Below are positions 45,427-55,749 of a stretch of 64,000 nucleotides of DNA, in pieces; position 1 is the first letter of the stretch, and the number at the start of each line of letters is the position of its first letter. This stretch comes from Ecdyonurus torrentis (taxonomy: Eukaryota; Arthropoda; Insecta; Ephemeroptera; Heptageniidae): NCBI GenBank assembly GCA_949318235.1, contig OX439127.1, positions 34,359,124-34,423,123 on the forward strand. Direction: 5' to 3'. Both the position numbers and the translations under genes were made by a program. Below the pieces are notes generated by a model. It was not told where the DNA came from. It did no database searches and was given only the letters and a program-made list of their open reading frames with translations.

Positions 45427-46022
45427 TTTTCCTCGTTCCAGATCCAGGCTGCAGCGTCGAGCAAGAATAAAAGCAAATGACTGTGAATCAACTGTATTGA
45501 TTTTTATCGACTGGCGATTTGTTTTGTTTTTCTTATGACGTTAAATTTTTCGGTATTAGCTATTGACACAATTTTTGTCGTGACATTTCCCCCAAAAAAA
45601 TTAGTACAACGTACAAATGATGAAATGACAAGTTGCCAGACGCAAAATATTAAAGTAACATCCTAAAGTACAGGCTTTAGGCTTTTGCTCCTGCTTTGCT
45701 CCCAGCGCCGCTGTGGTATGCACAAATTCTTAAAATACAAACACACACAGACACAGTCACACGCACACAATCGCACACAATGCAAACATTAATCGATCCA
45801 AAAACGAAAACGGACGAAAATGCCGCTGAGTCAGCTGGCATGAGCAGTACCAACCAGTATCGAACTATATCCTCGCCTCCTATTGGTGTGCTGACTTTCA
45901 GTTTTAGTAAAATTTAAGTACAATACGTATGATTGGGTATTTTAATCACGTGATTATTTAAACAAATCACACGAATCAAACTTCAGCATCACATATATAG
46001 GAGTCTTATACAGAAATACCAC
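45427..46022. promoter_or_regulatory. Shared divergent promoter region of DCAF6 and MYBBP1A
   Basis: The two start codons face away from each other across 596 bp. The interval has more CpG and G+C than its surroundings, an ATTGG (inverted CCAAT) near 45881, a CACGTG E-box at 46021-46026 overlapping the MYBBP1A start, and an (ACAC)-rich tract near 45739-45778. Bidirectional use is an inference from arrangement. Confidence 0.55.
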
Positions 46023-49000
46023 GTGCATGTGAAATCTGTGTCTGTGGAATGGACAATGGTGCTTATTCAAAAAATAAATCAAGATTCAAGCATGGAGTCC
46101 TCAAACAGTGAACAAAATACTAAAATAGTAAAACAAAGTGTATTAGAAGCATTCAGTGATCTGGCTGATGTAACTGAAAAGAAACGTGTTGATTCAGCGT
46201 TGACTTTATTGAAACATTTATTGGTGAAATGCTCGGAAAACGTAGATGATGGCGTACCAAAAGAGGTTGAGTATGCGTGTGCCAGGCTCATTCGTGGCCT
46301 CGGTTCTGGTAGAGACACAGCCCGCAAAGGATTCTATACTGCCCTTGTTGCATTTTTGTCTCACTTTTCGTCATTTGCTATTTCAGAATATTTCCTGGTG
46401 ATGAATAAGGAGCTAGAAATGGGGAAATTTAATACCAAGGGCGAAGAAGGAGAAGTTAGCTTTGGCAGAATCTTAGCATTTGGAGCTTTGATAAGGTCGG
46501 GTCACTTTTCCAAAGCTTCAACTAAAGATCAGCAATACATCATATCTGAAATGATCGATCTCTCGAGCAGAAAGAGCTACTTGCCCCAGTTATCTACTAC
46601 CTTCTTGTCTGATCTTATTGTAGCTCCCAATGAGTCTCTGTACGTTACAGCTATTTGGCCTGCATTAAAGCCTTGGCTTTTAAAACCTTGGAATGAGCAA
46701 ACTGTTGATACTCTGTTCATGCTCTTAAAAATAGCAAATACATTCCCTAAAATTATAAAGAAATCAGAGTTAAAATCCTTGTTAGGGGCTCCTAAACTTA
46801 TCAGATTGGAAAGTCTTGCTGATGTTAGCCACATTCTGTTGAATTTCAAAGGTACGTGGCAGCAACATCCAGCATATGAAATGTGTTGCCTTGAATTTGG
46901 AGCATATCCTGACTTAGCTGTTGAGTTTTGGCATTCTCATGTTGATACTCAGTTACTAGGCCCAAAGAGTTCACGCTCCAAAGGATCCCTTGCTATAGAA
47001 ATTTTCCGTTTGCTTGTTAATCACCTGCGTAGCAAGGACAAAATCCCACAGCTTCTTACCCATCGCTTCGTCAGTCTCCTCCGTCAACGTTTGATCAGAT
47101 CACCTCTCAATGATGATGCCTCTGAAGAACTTCGCATTGAAGCCAATTCTGCATTAGTGACTTTAGTGGACGCTCTCAAGTCAACTGAAACAACGGATGC
47201 TGTGAGAGCAGCATGTCTGGAGAGAATTGTAACCTCATGCAGAGGAGAATTTGGATTTGACCAAGTAACAAAATCAAATGCTATCCATTCAATAGCATTG
47301 TCTTTGAATGCAGATGGACTGTACAGGGTTGGAGACTTGTGTCGTTCAGTCATATGTGGTGAGTCGCATCCAAGCAAAGCAGAAGATGAAGAATCAAATG
47401 ATTCTCTGCCATCAACATGGCTCAACAAGGATAGAATTGCTGCTGTCAATTTGCTGGCTACTTTGACAACACATCCAGCAGCCCAGCCTGAATTCAGAAC
47501 ACATCAACTTCTGCTACTTGCAGAACATGCTTTCTTTCCACCTCCAGGATCTACGTCATTATGCCCTGCTACAAAAGAAGGTTTAATGAGGTGCCTGGGT
47601 GCCACATCATCCCGACAGACAACTCAACCCCTTGCTGCAATGAGGGAGCAACTGACAGAAGTAGTAGCATTCATCAACAAAAAAATCTCCAGTGGGCATA
47701 AGCCTCACAAAGTTGCTAAAGAAGTAACTGATGCATGGAAGAAAATGATGCTTGCAATTGGAAAACTGAAAGCAGTTGTAGCAGTAGATGGTAGTAATGC
47801 ATCACAAAAACATCTTGCATCTGTTTTGCTTATTCTCTTCATGCAGCTTGGAATACAATTATTTTTGGATCCAGAACTTGCTATGGATTCGTTAGAAGAA
47901 CTCCATGTATGTGTTGAAAAAGCTGGGTTAACAAAACAAAAAATATCTTGTACCAATGCTAATGGTGAACTAAATTGGGTGGATGTTGTGACGGATCTTT
48001 TTTTGTCGCTACTTTCTCAAAATAGTTCCATGCTGAGGAGTATTGTTAGTAGAGTCTTCAATGCATTGTGTCCTCTAATGACTGAAACTTCACTGGCAAA
48101 CTTGGTTAGTGTGTTAGATTGCAGCTCTAATCAAAACCCTCTTAGTCACAGGTCAGAAGAGCAAGAAGAATCTGAATTATCAGAAAGTGACAAGGAAGAA
48201 GATAGTAACATTGATAACATTGGAGCAGACAAAGCAAGTTCTGAGGACGAGGAAGAAGATGAAGAGGATGAAATACCTGAGGAAGATACAGTAAGTGATA
48301 GAGTGCGGGCAGCTGTCCGTGATGCTCTGGGCAATTCAGCTGAGCTAACAGACACAGAATCTATTGATATTGATGATATCAGTGAAGATGAGGGAAATCG
48401 TTTAGACAATGCCTTATCTGAAGCCTTTTCTGCTTTACGGAAGGCAAGTGATGGTAGAGGTCAAAAGGGAAATTTGACCAAGAAACAAATGAGAGATCAT
48501 AAAGAACTAGTGCATTTCCGTGTTAGGGTTCTGGACTTGATTGAAATCTATTTACAATCTGAGCAGTCTATGCATCTTACACTTGGTCTCATTTCACCAT
48601 TATTTAATAGTCTTGAAGCCTGTTTAAAAGATGTAAACCAAAAACCACTGGAGACAAGATTACGAAATGTATTGAAAAAATTAGCATCTGTGAAGAAGTT
48701 TAACAACATAGATGTTGATTCTAGTGTAATTGCAGCACTATTGAGAGCTCTGATTGATAAAGGAGATCGTACTGCAGCTGTCTTCTTGGATGTGAATGCT
48801 GAGGTGTGTGCTGTTTCAGGCTTCCTGGTTAGATGTTCACAACTTCTCTCAAATGCTGATGAAGGCAAGTTAGTTACAGATACATATATCACTGCACTCA
48901 AAAACTTCTTTGAGAAACGAGATTGTTTGCTGCCACCTACTTTTTTCTCTTCAGTTATTAAAACTACATGGTCTGGTAATTTTACTTTGTGGCCTTACCT

Positions 49001-49628
49001 TGTGTTAGCAGCATTTGAAAATCCAGTTGTTAGACCATTCCGAAGAACTCAAGCATTAACACTTCTTCGTGAACTTGCTGCCAATGAACGTCTATTTATC
49101 AATCGAGATGGAGAGAAACAGGAATTGGCCTCACAACTTGCAAAACATGCTGTAAGGATCTTGACCAGTCAAGTCGGGGATGATGCAGCACTCAAACAAC
49201 GTTTCCTCAAAGAACTTCTACTGTTATTAATAGTTGTCTGTCAACACAGTAAAAATGATGTGTCCTGGGTAAAATTGAAGGATGCTTTGGTACAATATTT
49301 GTGTAGCCATGAGACACAGCAGTTGAATAGAGAAAGTAAGAAACTCTTACGTAAACTTCAAAGTATTCTTGAAATTACTGATGACGCAATTACACCTACA
49401 GAATTTCAATTTGTACAACCAAAACCAGTTATTGCAAGATCAAAATTAGTAAATGGCAGCAACAAGAGTCAGAAGAGAAAACTTGCAGAAAATCCTCAAA
49501 AGAACATTAGCCAATCACAGGAGAAAAAAGTTAAAAAACAATCTAAAGAACTTCGACTGTCATCTTTATCTGATGGATTAGATGCAAACATGAGTTTTAT
49601 TAATTTACAAAGTGAAGATGTCATGTAA
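46023..49628 (+). CDS. MYBBP1A: MYBBP1A / Pol5-family nucleolar protein, intronless
   Basis: One uninterrupted ORF of 1201 residues. MYBBP1A/Pol5 proteins are nucleolar HEAT/armadillo-like proteins linked to rRNA transcription and ribosome biogenesis. Seen: the N-terminal family block EYACARLIRGLGSGRDTARK (residues about 80-99), RILAFGALIRSGHF, repeated helical segments, an acidic stretch with EDEEEDEEDEIPEED (about residues 700-765), and a basic C-terminus (QKRKLAENPQK, EKKVKKQSKE) likely to serve as nuclear/nucleolar signal. Length is close to the human protein (~1300). The ATG at 46092 (MESSNSEQ) is an alternative and more conventional start. Vertebrate orthologues have many introns and neighbours here have long ones, so the lack of introns is odd. 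The frame is open throughout. Confidence 0.9.
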   Translation: MHVKSVSVEWTMVLIQKINQDSSMESSNSEQNTKIVKQSVLEAFSDLADVTEKKRVDSALTLLKHLLVKCSENVDDGVPKEVEYACARLIRGLGSGRDTARKGFYTALVAFLSHFSSFAISEYFLVMNKELEMGKFNTKGEEGEVSFGRILAFGALIRSGHFSKASTKDQQYIISEMIDLSSRKSYLPQLSTTFLSDLIVAPNESLYVTAIWPALKPWLLKPWNEQTVDTLFMLLKIANTFPKIIKKSELKSLLGAPKLIRLESLADVSHILLNFKGTWQQHPAYEMCCLEFGAYPDLAVEFWHSHVDTQLLGPKSSRSKGSLAIEIFRLLVNHLRSKDKIPQLLTHRFVSLLRQRLIRSPLNDDASEELRIEANSALVTLVDALKSTETTDAVRAACLERIVTSCRGEFGFDQVTKSNAIHSIALSLNADGLYRVGDLCRSVICGESHPSKAEDEESNDSLPSTWLNKDRIAAVNLLATLTTHPAAQPEFRTHQLLLLAEHAFFPPPGSTSLCPATKEGLMRCLGATSSRQTTQPLAAMREQLTEVVAFINKKISSGHKPHKVAKEVTDAWKKMMLAIGKLKAVVAVDGSNASQKHLASVLLILFMQLGIQLFLDPELAMDSLEELHVCVEKAGLTKQKISCTNANGELNWVDVVTDLFLSLLSQNSSMLRSIVSRVFNALCPLMTETSLANLVSVLDCSSNQNPLSHRSEEQEESELSESDKEEDSNIDNIGADKASSEDEEEDEEDEIPEEDTVSDRVRAAVRDALGNSAELTDTESIDIDDISEDEGNRLDNALSEAFSALRKASDGRGQKGNLTKKQMRDHKELVHFRVRVLDLIEIYLQSEQSMHLTLGLISPLFNSLEACLKDVNQKPLETRLRNVLKKLASVKKFNNIDVDSSVIAALLRALIDKGDRTAAVFLDVNAEVCAVSGFLVRCSQLLSNADEGKLVTDTYITALKNFFEKRDCLLPPTFFSSVIKTTWSGNFTLWPYLVLAAFENPVVRPFRRTQALTLLRELAANERLFINRDGEKQELASQLAKHAVRILTSQVGDDAALKQRFLKELLLLLIVVCQHSKNDVSWVKLKDALVQYLCSHETQQLNRESKKLLRKLQSILEITDDAITPTEFQFVQPKPVIARSKLVNGSNKSQKRKLAENPQKNISQSQEKKVKKQSKELRLSSLSDGLDANMSFINLQSEDVM

Positions 49629-49684
49629 AGTTTCTCTAAAATATGTTCACAAAGTTCACTACAAATTCAGTAGTTTATTTTTTT

Positions 49685-49690
49685 AATAAA
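49685..49690 (+). terminator. Probable polyadenylation signal of MYBBP1A
   Basis: AATAAA 57 bp after the stop codon. No poly-A tract follows it directly. Confidence 0.6.
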
Positions 49691-49699
49691 AGTTCAAGT

Positions 49700-50084
49700 G
49701 GTGTCAGTGTTTCAGTGTAAAATTTGTGCTGAATGAATGCTCATTATAATTTCTATCAAATTGAAACAAAATAAATTTAAATCAAATAAGTAACCGCATC
49801 ATTAAACCCGGAAAAAAGAAAAGAAAGTCCTAAAATCATTTGTCCTGTTTGTGCTAGCTAGACCATGGGACATGTTCCTTTTGAGGGCTAAATTTATAAT
49901 GTCGATGTTGTTGCCTGCATTGTAATTTTAATAAACATAGTTTTCTACTGTTGGCTTAACAAAATATCAATTTTGTGGTAAAATAAATTTAATGTATCAT
50001 ATCCTTTGATGCAATAGCATCTATACTTGTTCATTTTTGTTAATATTTTTGTATCACATTAACCAAAAGTTTATACTGACCTTA
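49700..50084. other. Downstream of MYBBP1A, short duplicated block
   Basis: 49867-49916 (CATGTTCCTTTTGAGGGCTA through TCGATGTTGTTGC) is repeated at 50439-50480. Otherwise AT-rich. Confidence 0.6.
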
Positions 50085-50345
50085 AGTATACCTATGATAA
50101 ATTTGAAAGAAAAAGATGGAAGAAACCAGTAAGAGCCTTATGATAGTGCAGAGAGTCCCATAGTTTGGTGACAATCCTGCTAACTTGGAGTTTAGTGCCA
50201 AAATCTATGCTATGTGTTTAATATGTTTGTGCTAGCTAGACAGTGGGACTTTTCATTACGGTATGGTCTTTGCTGATTTCTCCCATCCTTTTCTTTCAAA
50301 TTTATAATACCTAATCACAATGGTTTATTTTCCTTACTATCTCTT
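50085..50345. repeat. Fold-back MITE family A, copy 8
   Basis: Left arm with AAACCAGTAAGAGCCTTATG and CCATAGTTTGGTGACAAT; right arm with GGTATGGTCTTTGCTGATTT and ATAATACCTAATCACAATGG. The centre (about 50205) is shortened relative to copies 2 and 9. Confidence 0.75.
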
Positions 50346-50469
50346 AAGTCTTCCTTATAGTCACTGCATATATGCAGAGAGCAAACTGTAATTCTTTGCT
50401 ACTGTGTGTGTGTGTGTATAAGTAAACAAGCAATAGTACATGTTCCTTTTGTGGGTTAAATTTATAATG

Positions 50470-50702
50470 TCGATGTTGTTGCAAACAATATGTGAATCTT
50501 TTTTTGTCACGGTTTGTAAAATGTTTATCTATTTGTCATGCATAGCAAAATGTGTATCTCGTTTTTTTTTTTTTTTTTTTTTTACGCAAAGCAAAATGTT
50601 TAAGTTGTTTCCGAATGTAATGGAAATGGCGCTCGACTTAAACATATTGCTTCGTGTGACAAAAAACAAGATTCACATATTGTTTGCAACAACATCGATG
50701 TG
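50470..50702. repeat. Hairpin with arms of about 100 bp
   Basis: TCGATGTTGTTGCAAACAAT, ATGTGAATC and TTTTTTGTCAC on the left are inverted on the right as GTGACAAAAAACAAGATTCA and ATTGTTTGCAACAACATCGA. A T run of about 23 bases lies near the centre. Confidence 0.8.
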
Positions 50703-50710
50703 TAATACTA

Positions 50711-50823
50711 ATTGGCTGTTCACAATGACACGTAAATTCACAAAACTATAACGTGAGGTTACAATGTTATTTGGATTATTAAATGAAAGTTACGTGAATT
50801 TACACATCATTGTGAACAGCCCA
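50711..50823. repeat. Second, adjacent hairpin
   Basis: TTGGCTGTTCACAATGACAC plus GTAAATTCAC are inverted as GTGAATTTACACATCATTG plus TGAACAGCCCA. It directly follows the previous hairpin; the two could be one composite element. Confidence 0.75.
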
Positions 50824-51039
50824 TGATAGGTGCACTTTTAAGTGCTTGATATCAGTGGTAATTTTGTATACAATGAGAACAGAATTGTAAAAAAAAACAT
50901 TTCATAGATGAATTTGCAGGTGGAACATCTCTGTTAAAAAATATGTAAATGACTTGCCAATTATGCTGTCATACTTATTGTAAACAGTAAAAATAAATGT
51001 GGTGTAAATGAGGTGTATGGGTACTTATTCCAGAAAGAA

Positions 51040-51400
51040 AATGAAAAGAAATGAAATATTGAGAATTAAAATCCCATGTAAAAGATTTATAGTTCCGTGA
51101 CAATCTTGGTAGCACAGATATAAAATATTTACACATAGGAAATATTTCTGCAATAAATTCCAAGAGAGTTGGAGTGTGTTAAGCCTTCTGAGTCTGTAAG
51201 GACTGATGAAGGCATATACACTCCATCTCTCTTGGAGTTCATTGCCAAAATATTTCCAATGTGTTAGTTTCTCTATATCTGTGCTAGCAAGATTTTCACC
51301 AAACTATGGGACTCTCTTCACTATGGTAAGGCCCTTGCTGGTTTCTCCTATCCTTTTCTTTTAAATTTATCATACCTAACTGCAATGGTTTATTTTAATA
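51040..51400. repeat. Fold-back MITE family A, copy 9
   Basis: The right arm is the best preserved: ACTCCATCTCTCTTGGAGTT, GTGCTAGCAAGATTTTCACC, CTTCACTATGGTAAGGCCCT and GCTGGTTTCTCCTATCCTTT. The left arm lacks the outermost part. Confidence 0.8.
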
Positions 51401-52320
51401 AATCCCATGTAAAAGTTTGGAAATATTAATTATGACACTTTTGATTAAGAATTCACCCAGAATCTTTATCATTACATAATTTCCATTGTGTTTTTCTTTA
51501 TTATTATATTATTTATGTAATTTATAATCAAAGGCTATACAAATGTGTATGGTCTTTGTTATAACTGATGGATGAAAAATTGATTTTTTTTTCTTACACG
51601 CTTAATTATACTGTTACAAGTACTAACAGCCAAGTGTGTAATCTGGATTACTTTTTTAATAAATTAATTGATTATAGCTTAAGTTTTTGTTTCTTATTTT
51701 ATACTTCTGCAATCCTTGCATTATCTGCAATCCTTGCATTATCAACTTCAATTAAAATTGCTGTTCTATATAAATCCAGTTTTTATTTGAAAACACTTAA
51801 AAAAGTATATGTTTGTACTTAAAATTACTAAAATAGTAACAATTTACTTTGCTTTTCTAGTTAAATTTCATGCAGTGCACCCAAAATTACATTGGATAAA
51901 ACAAAAAATCTACATTTCTAGCTAGCAAATAAATTCAAGATTGAAAAATTTTCTTGAACTGACTTTAAATAGCATACTGGTATAACTATTACATTGTATT
52001 AGCTTTGAATTCTTCAAGTAATGTGGTTTTTATGCTTAATTTCCAATGAAAAGGAGTTTATTTCCAGGTATATAACTCATCTAAATCCAAATTTTGTTTT
52101 GACTTATTTTACAGCATCAAGTAACTGAAGCATAGTAACTACAAGCACACTCGCCCTGGTCTATAGCTACACCGATCGTATGGAATAATGGTTTGAAGAG
52201 TCATGAACAAATGATTCTGGGTATTGATTGGAGCAATGAATTTGACTCAAATTCTTGCTGACGAAGAATATACATACAATTCATATAAGGAAAAAATTGC
52301 CTATGAGATAATTGATAATT
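51401..52320. other. Intergenic AT-rich DNA
   Basis: No repeat family or gene recognised. A tandem pair of GCAATCCTTGCATTATC near 51710-51740 is the only local repeat. Confidence 0.6.
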
Positions 52321-52324
52321 TAAA

Positions 52325-52755
52325 GATTTGATTGAAAAACACAGATAGATTAGGAAAAATTGGGGAATGTAAGTTAGTATAAGCTTACACTAACAGTGAT
52401 GCCGTGGTAGAGAAAATATTCTAACCCATGCAGGCCGAAAAGAAATTTAAAAGTGTATGTGAGTGGCTCATATTGCACTGAAGAAAGCGAGCTTCATAAA
52501 AAGGGAAATTTGGCTTGCATAGTGGTTTACACGGCATGAGCATTGTGCATAGCACACTGTCATTTTCAGCACCTCATCCCTAGCCATGGACAGCTTTTTT
52601 ATGAAGCTCGCTTTCTACAGAGCAATATGGGCCACTTACATACGCTTTTAAATTTCTTTTCAGCCTGGGTTAGAATATTTTCTCTACCACGGCGTCCCTG
52701 TTTGTGTAAGCTCATACTATCTCCCATTCGACAATTTTTCCTAATCTATGTGTTT
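52325..52755. repeat. Fold-back family D, copy with a replaced centre
   Basis: Outer arms match 36327-36798 (GATAGATTAGGAAAAATTGG, GAGAAAATATTCTAACCCA, AAAGCGAGCTTCAT). The centre, around 52550-52600, carries sequence not complementary to the other side (CAGCACCTCATCCCTAGCC). Confidence 0.85.
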
Positions 52756-52759
52756 TTCT

Positions 52760-53640
52760 GTGTGTATGAAGGACACACTTCAACCTTCTTTTATAATTGT
52801 TACTATAGCTTTTGTGAGATTGAGTTAAATCTTTTTCCCAAAAAATACTCCACATGCAGCAAAATATTAAAATACAGAGAAAGATTGTGTCAGCATTACT
52901 TATTTTATCAAATTATGTTGTCTATTTGTACACTTATTTGTGGCCTAAATGGATAAAATGAGATGCCACTTTTAAAAGTAGAGGATCAAAACTGTGAGTG
53001 GAAGTGGGTTTTTATGTTGTCAGCTCTCTGCACTTATAACACTTACAAACCTTTTCTTATGCTTATTGATGCTCAATATAATGTTGTTACCAATTACCAT
53101 CAACAATCAATTTGCAAACATGTTTGCAATATTATAATGGCAACATTATGAGTGATAAGAAGTCATTGAAAAGGTCTTTACAATGTTCTGAGCAAAGAGC
53201 TGCGTATATATTCTACTATTTAACCTTTGTTTTAAAAGCAGCATCTCCTTTCATGTAATATGTAATCTTCTGATCAATAAATTTATTTATTTATTTATTT
53301 ATCTAAGCCATGGATAAGTCGGCCTATATAATATATTTATACCAAATCCACAAATGTAATGGTAGTTGAACAGCACTCGTGCTCCCCCCCCCCCCCCCCC
53401 CCCCCGTCTCTCTTAAAGGATTTAAAAAACAACAACAGACAAATGATATGGAATCTTGTTTTATTAGTTCATCAGAATACAGTACAAAACAGTTTTATAT
53501 GCTGATGTTGGGGAACAAAGAGATACATTATTAAAATATTTTTATATTATCTTCCCAATTCAAATAACACAGCTATATCAAATGCATGAAATAAAACCTA
53601 ATTATTGACATATATTGGCAGTTTATAGACGTTAAAACAA
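52760..53640. other. Intergenic DNA, no gene supported
   Basis: AT-rich, with a (TTTA)n run near 53279-53302 and a C run near 53386-53405. Short open frames here have no recognisable family. Confidence 0.6.
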
Positions 53641-53643
53641 AAG

Positions 53644-53875
53644 CATCCCAGGTAAAAGTGCCAGACTTCTGGACAGTGTCCGGGTTTCAATTTCCAGCTG
53701 GACGGGCCCCATGGCTGGACATGCCATTGTTTGTCCAGCTTTTTTTATCTGGACACAAAAACGTGTCCAGCTTAAAGTGGCTGGACAAACAATGGCATGT
53801 CCAGCCATGGGGCCCGTCCAGCTGGAAATTGAAACCCGGACACTGTCCAGAAGTCTGGCACTTTTACCTGGGATG
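53644..53875. repeat. Perfect 96-bp inverted repeat rich in CTGGAC words
   Basis: Left arm 53644-53739 starts CATCCCAGGTAAAAGTGCCA; right arm 53780-53875 is its exact reverse complement as far as I can read. The 40-bp loop contains TCTGGACAC...GTGTCCAGC, another inverted pair. CTGGAC/GTCCAG recurs about ten times. GC-rich against AT-rich surroundings. No clear target duplication. Confidence 0.93.
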
Positions 53876-54061
53876 AATTTAATTGCATTCCAATGCAAGT
53901 AGATAAATGTAAGTCATGCACATAATCAAAATGTAATTGTTAACATATGAACTTATATGGTATATTTAGGAAAGTAAACAATTGCAGTTAGATGTGAAAC
54001 CCTTCTTTTGAATTTATATCAACTTTTATATTTTAAACGATTATGTATATAGGCAAGTATA

Positions 54062-54365
54062 GGGTGGTTTCATTCATGTTATAGTCGATGTCATAAGTGA
54101 GTACTAAATAACATTGGCCAGTATAGGAAGATGACACATTTTGCCAGTTTAAAAATACTTTACAATTTTTTTGAGAGCATTGATGCTGTTAACAGGTTGA
54201 ATTCGATTTTCAAGTATGCAAGAAAAATATAATAATAAAAAAATAGCTAATTTTCCAAAGAAAATAGCCAAAAACTACGTTTGTCCTATACTTAGCAATG
54301 TTAATCATTACTCAAGAAGAGCATCGAAAAGCACTCAGAATGACATGATGTGCACACACACACCC
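54062..54365 (+). mobile_element. MITE family B, copy 3 (304 bp, intact ends)
   Basis: TA|GGGTGGTTTCATTCATGTTA at the left and CACACACACCC|TA at the right. The short inverted GGGTG/CACCC ends and TA flanks are best preserved here. Confidence 0.8.
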
Positions 54366-54619
54366 TATATTAGCTTCTAAAATAAAAACTTGGTGATGAG
54401 TAATGATTTTAATGATACACCAAATACATAAATGCAAACAACTTTCAAAAGAGAAAAGATTCCTTGTATTTGCTTTCCATTAATGGCATTAAAAGGACTA
54501 AATAAAAATGATACCATACTAAGTACAATCCATTTTCAGCAATACAAGTTGCAACCACATCACATAACTTGGAATCATAATTTTCCACAAGAATTTGCTT
54601 TTTCCCCTATAGCAACTAT

Positions 54620-54796
54620 CAGGGTCGGACTGGCAATCAAGGGGCCTCGTCCGCAAAAGGGGTGTAACACCCTCTTTAGGGGCCACAAAGGGGGCGTAAC
54701 ACCCTAGTTACGCCCCTTTTTGGGCCTTAGGGGCCTCCAAACAGGGGGGGCCACGTCCGCAATTGCGGACTTGCTCTTATGGCCAGTCCGAGCCTG
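54620..54796. mobile_element. hAT-like MITE 3 (177 bp)
   Basis: Ends CAGGGTCGGACTGGC and GCCAGTCCGAGCCTG (one mismatch). Flanked by GCAACTAT at 54612-54619 and 54797-54804, an exact 8-bp duplication. The interior repeats GGGGCGTAACACCCT-type words and GGGGCC, resembling the subterminal parts of elements 1 and 2. Confidence 0.9.
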
Positions 54797-54804
54797 GCAA
54801 CTAT

Positions 54805-55070
54805 TAATGTTTAATAGTTTGAAAAATAAAAATAAAAAATGGAATGGGTTTCTAAAAAAGTTTTAAGTCATGTTTGAAGTTTAACAGAAAATTATAAACT
54901 ATGCATATTGTTTATTATTATGACTATAAATGGGATGGAAACCATAATTTCAATAATAATAAAATTTCAAATATAATTCTATGTAAATATTAAAAAGTCT
55001 GCTTTTTTTCTCTCATATATTTTTAATTAAACACATGATATTATATTTTAAATTGATTTCTGCTAGCTTA
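54805..55070. other. Intergenic AT-rich DNA
   Basis: Nothing recognised. Confidence 0.6.
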
Positions 55071-55233
55071 TTGACTATATAATAAAGGAACTGTCTTGAG
55101 TCTTGAGGCTGACTTAACATGATTTTGCTCACATCCTCGTCCATTTCTACTTACTAAGAGTATGTCGAAACGGAAGCGGTTGTAAGCGAAATCACTTAAA
55201 GTCAGCCTCACAACAGTTCTACATTTATTCAAT
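55071..55233. repeat. Hairpin element E, copy 1 (diverged)
   Basis: TGAGGCTGACTTAA.ATGATTTTG is inverted as GAAATCACTTAAAGTCAGCCT. Matches copy 2 at 55428-55592 over its full length, including GAAACGGAAGCGG. Confidence 0.75.
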
Positions 55234-55427
55234 GCATGCATAACAGCAAAATATTAGATGAGGTTTCATAATGAACCAAGATAAGGCATAACTTTCATAT
55301 TTTGATAACATTTTCTTAAAGGTCATAGGTTCTGAATTGTTACCTTCATGTAGTTTCTACATAGTTTTTTTAACGAGATCAAAAGTACAAATCTTCAATA
55401 CTGACTTTAAGGATTGTTGATACAATA

Positions 55428-55592
55428 TTGACTGATAAAGGAACAACTGTTTTGAAGCTGACTATAAGCAATTTCGTTCATATCCGCTTCCGTTTCGACT
55501 TACTGCGCATGCGTAGTAAGGAGAAACGGAAGCGGATGTGACCGAAATCGCTTATAGTCGGCCTTAAAACTGTTGTTCCTTTATTAGTCAAT
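55428..55592. repeat. Hairpin element E, copy 2
   Basis: Arms of about 75 bp (TTGACTGATAAAGGAACAAC, ATATCCGCTTCCGTTTC) surround TGCGCATGCG at the centre. Lies 195 bp from copy 1, same orientation. Confidence 0.85.
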
Positions 55593-55594
55593 AG

Positions 55595-55718
55595 ATATTT
55601 CAATCCTCATTTTTAGTATTATTTTAATACTCAAGGACCAATGCCCTTCTTACACTTGAAAATACATTTAATATATTACTAAGCATCTATATTATTTATT
55701 TTGTTTCATTAAATTCCC

Positions 55719-55749
<31 letters not shown>

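Noticed and set aside
46023..49628. Calling MYBBP1A a processed pseudogene
   Set aside because: The 1201-codon frame is open with no disabling change, has its own promoter region and polyadenylation signal, and keeps family motifs end to end.
53632..53902. Overlapping short open frames on both strands
   Set aside because: Products of the perfect 96-bp inverted repeat; each strand reads the same sequence twice.
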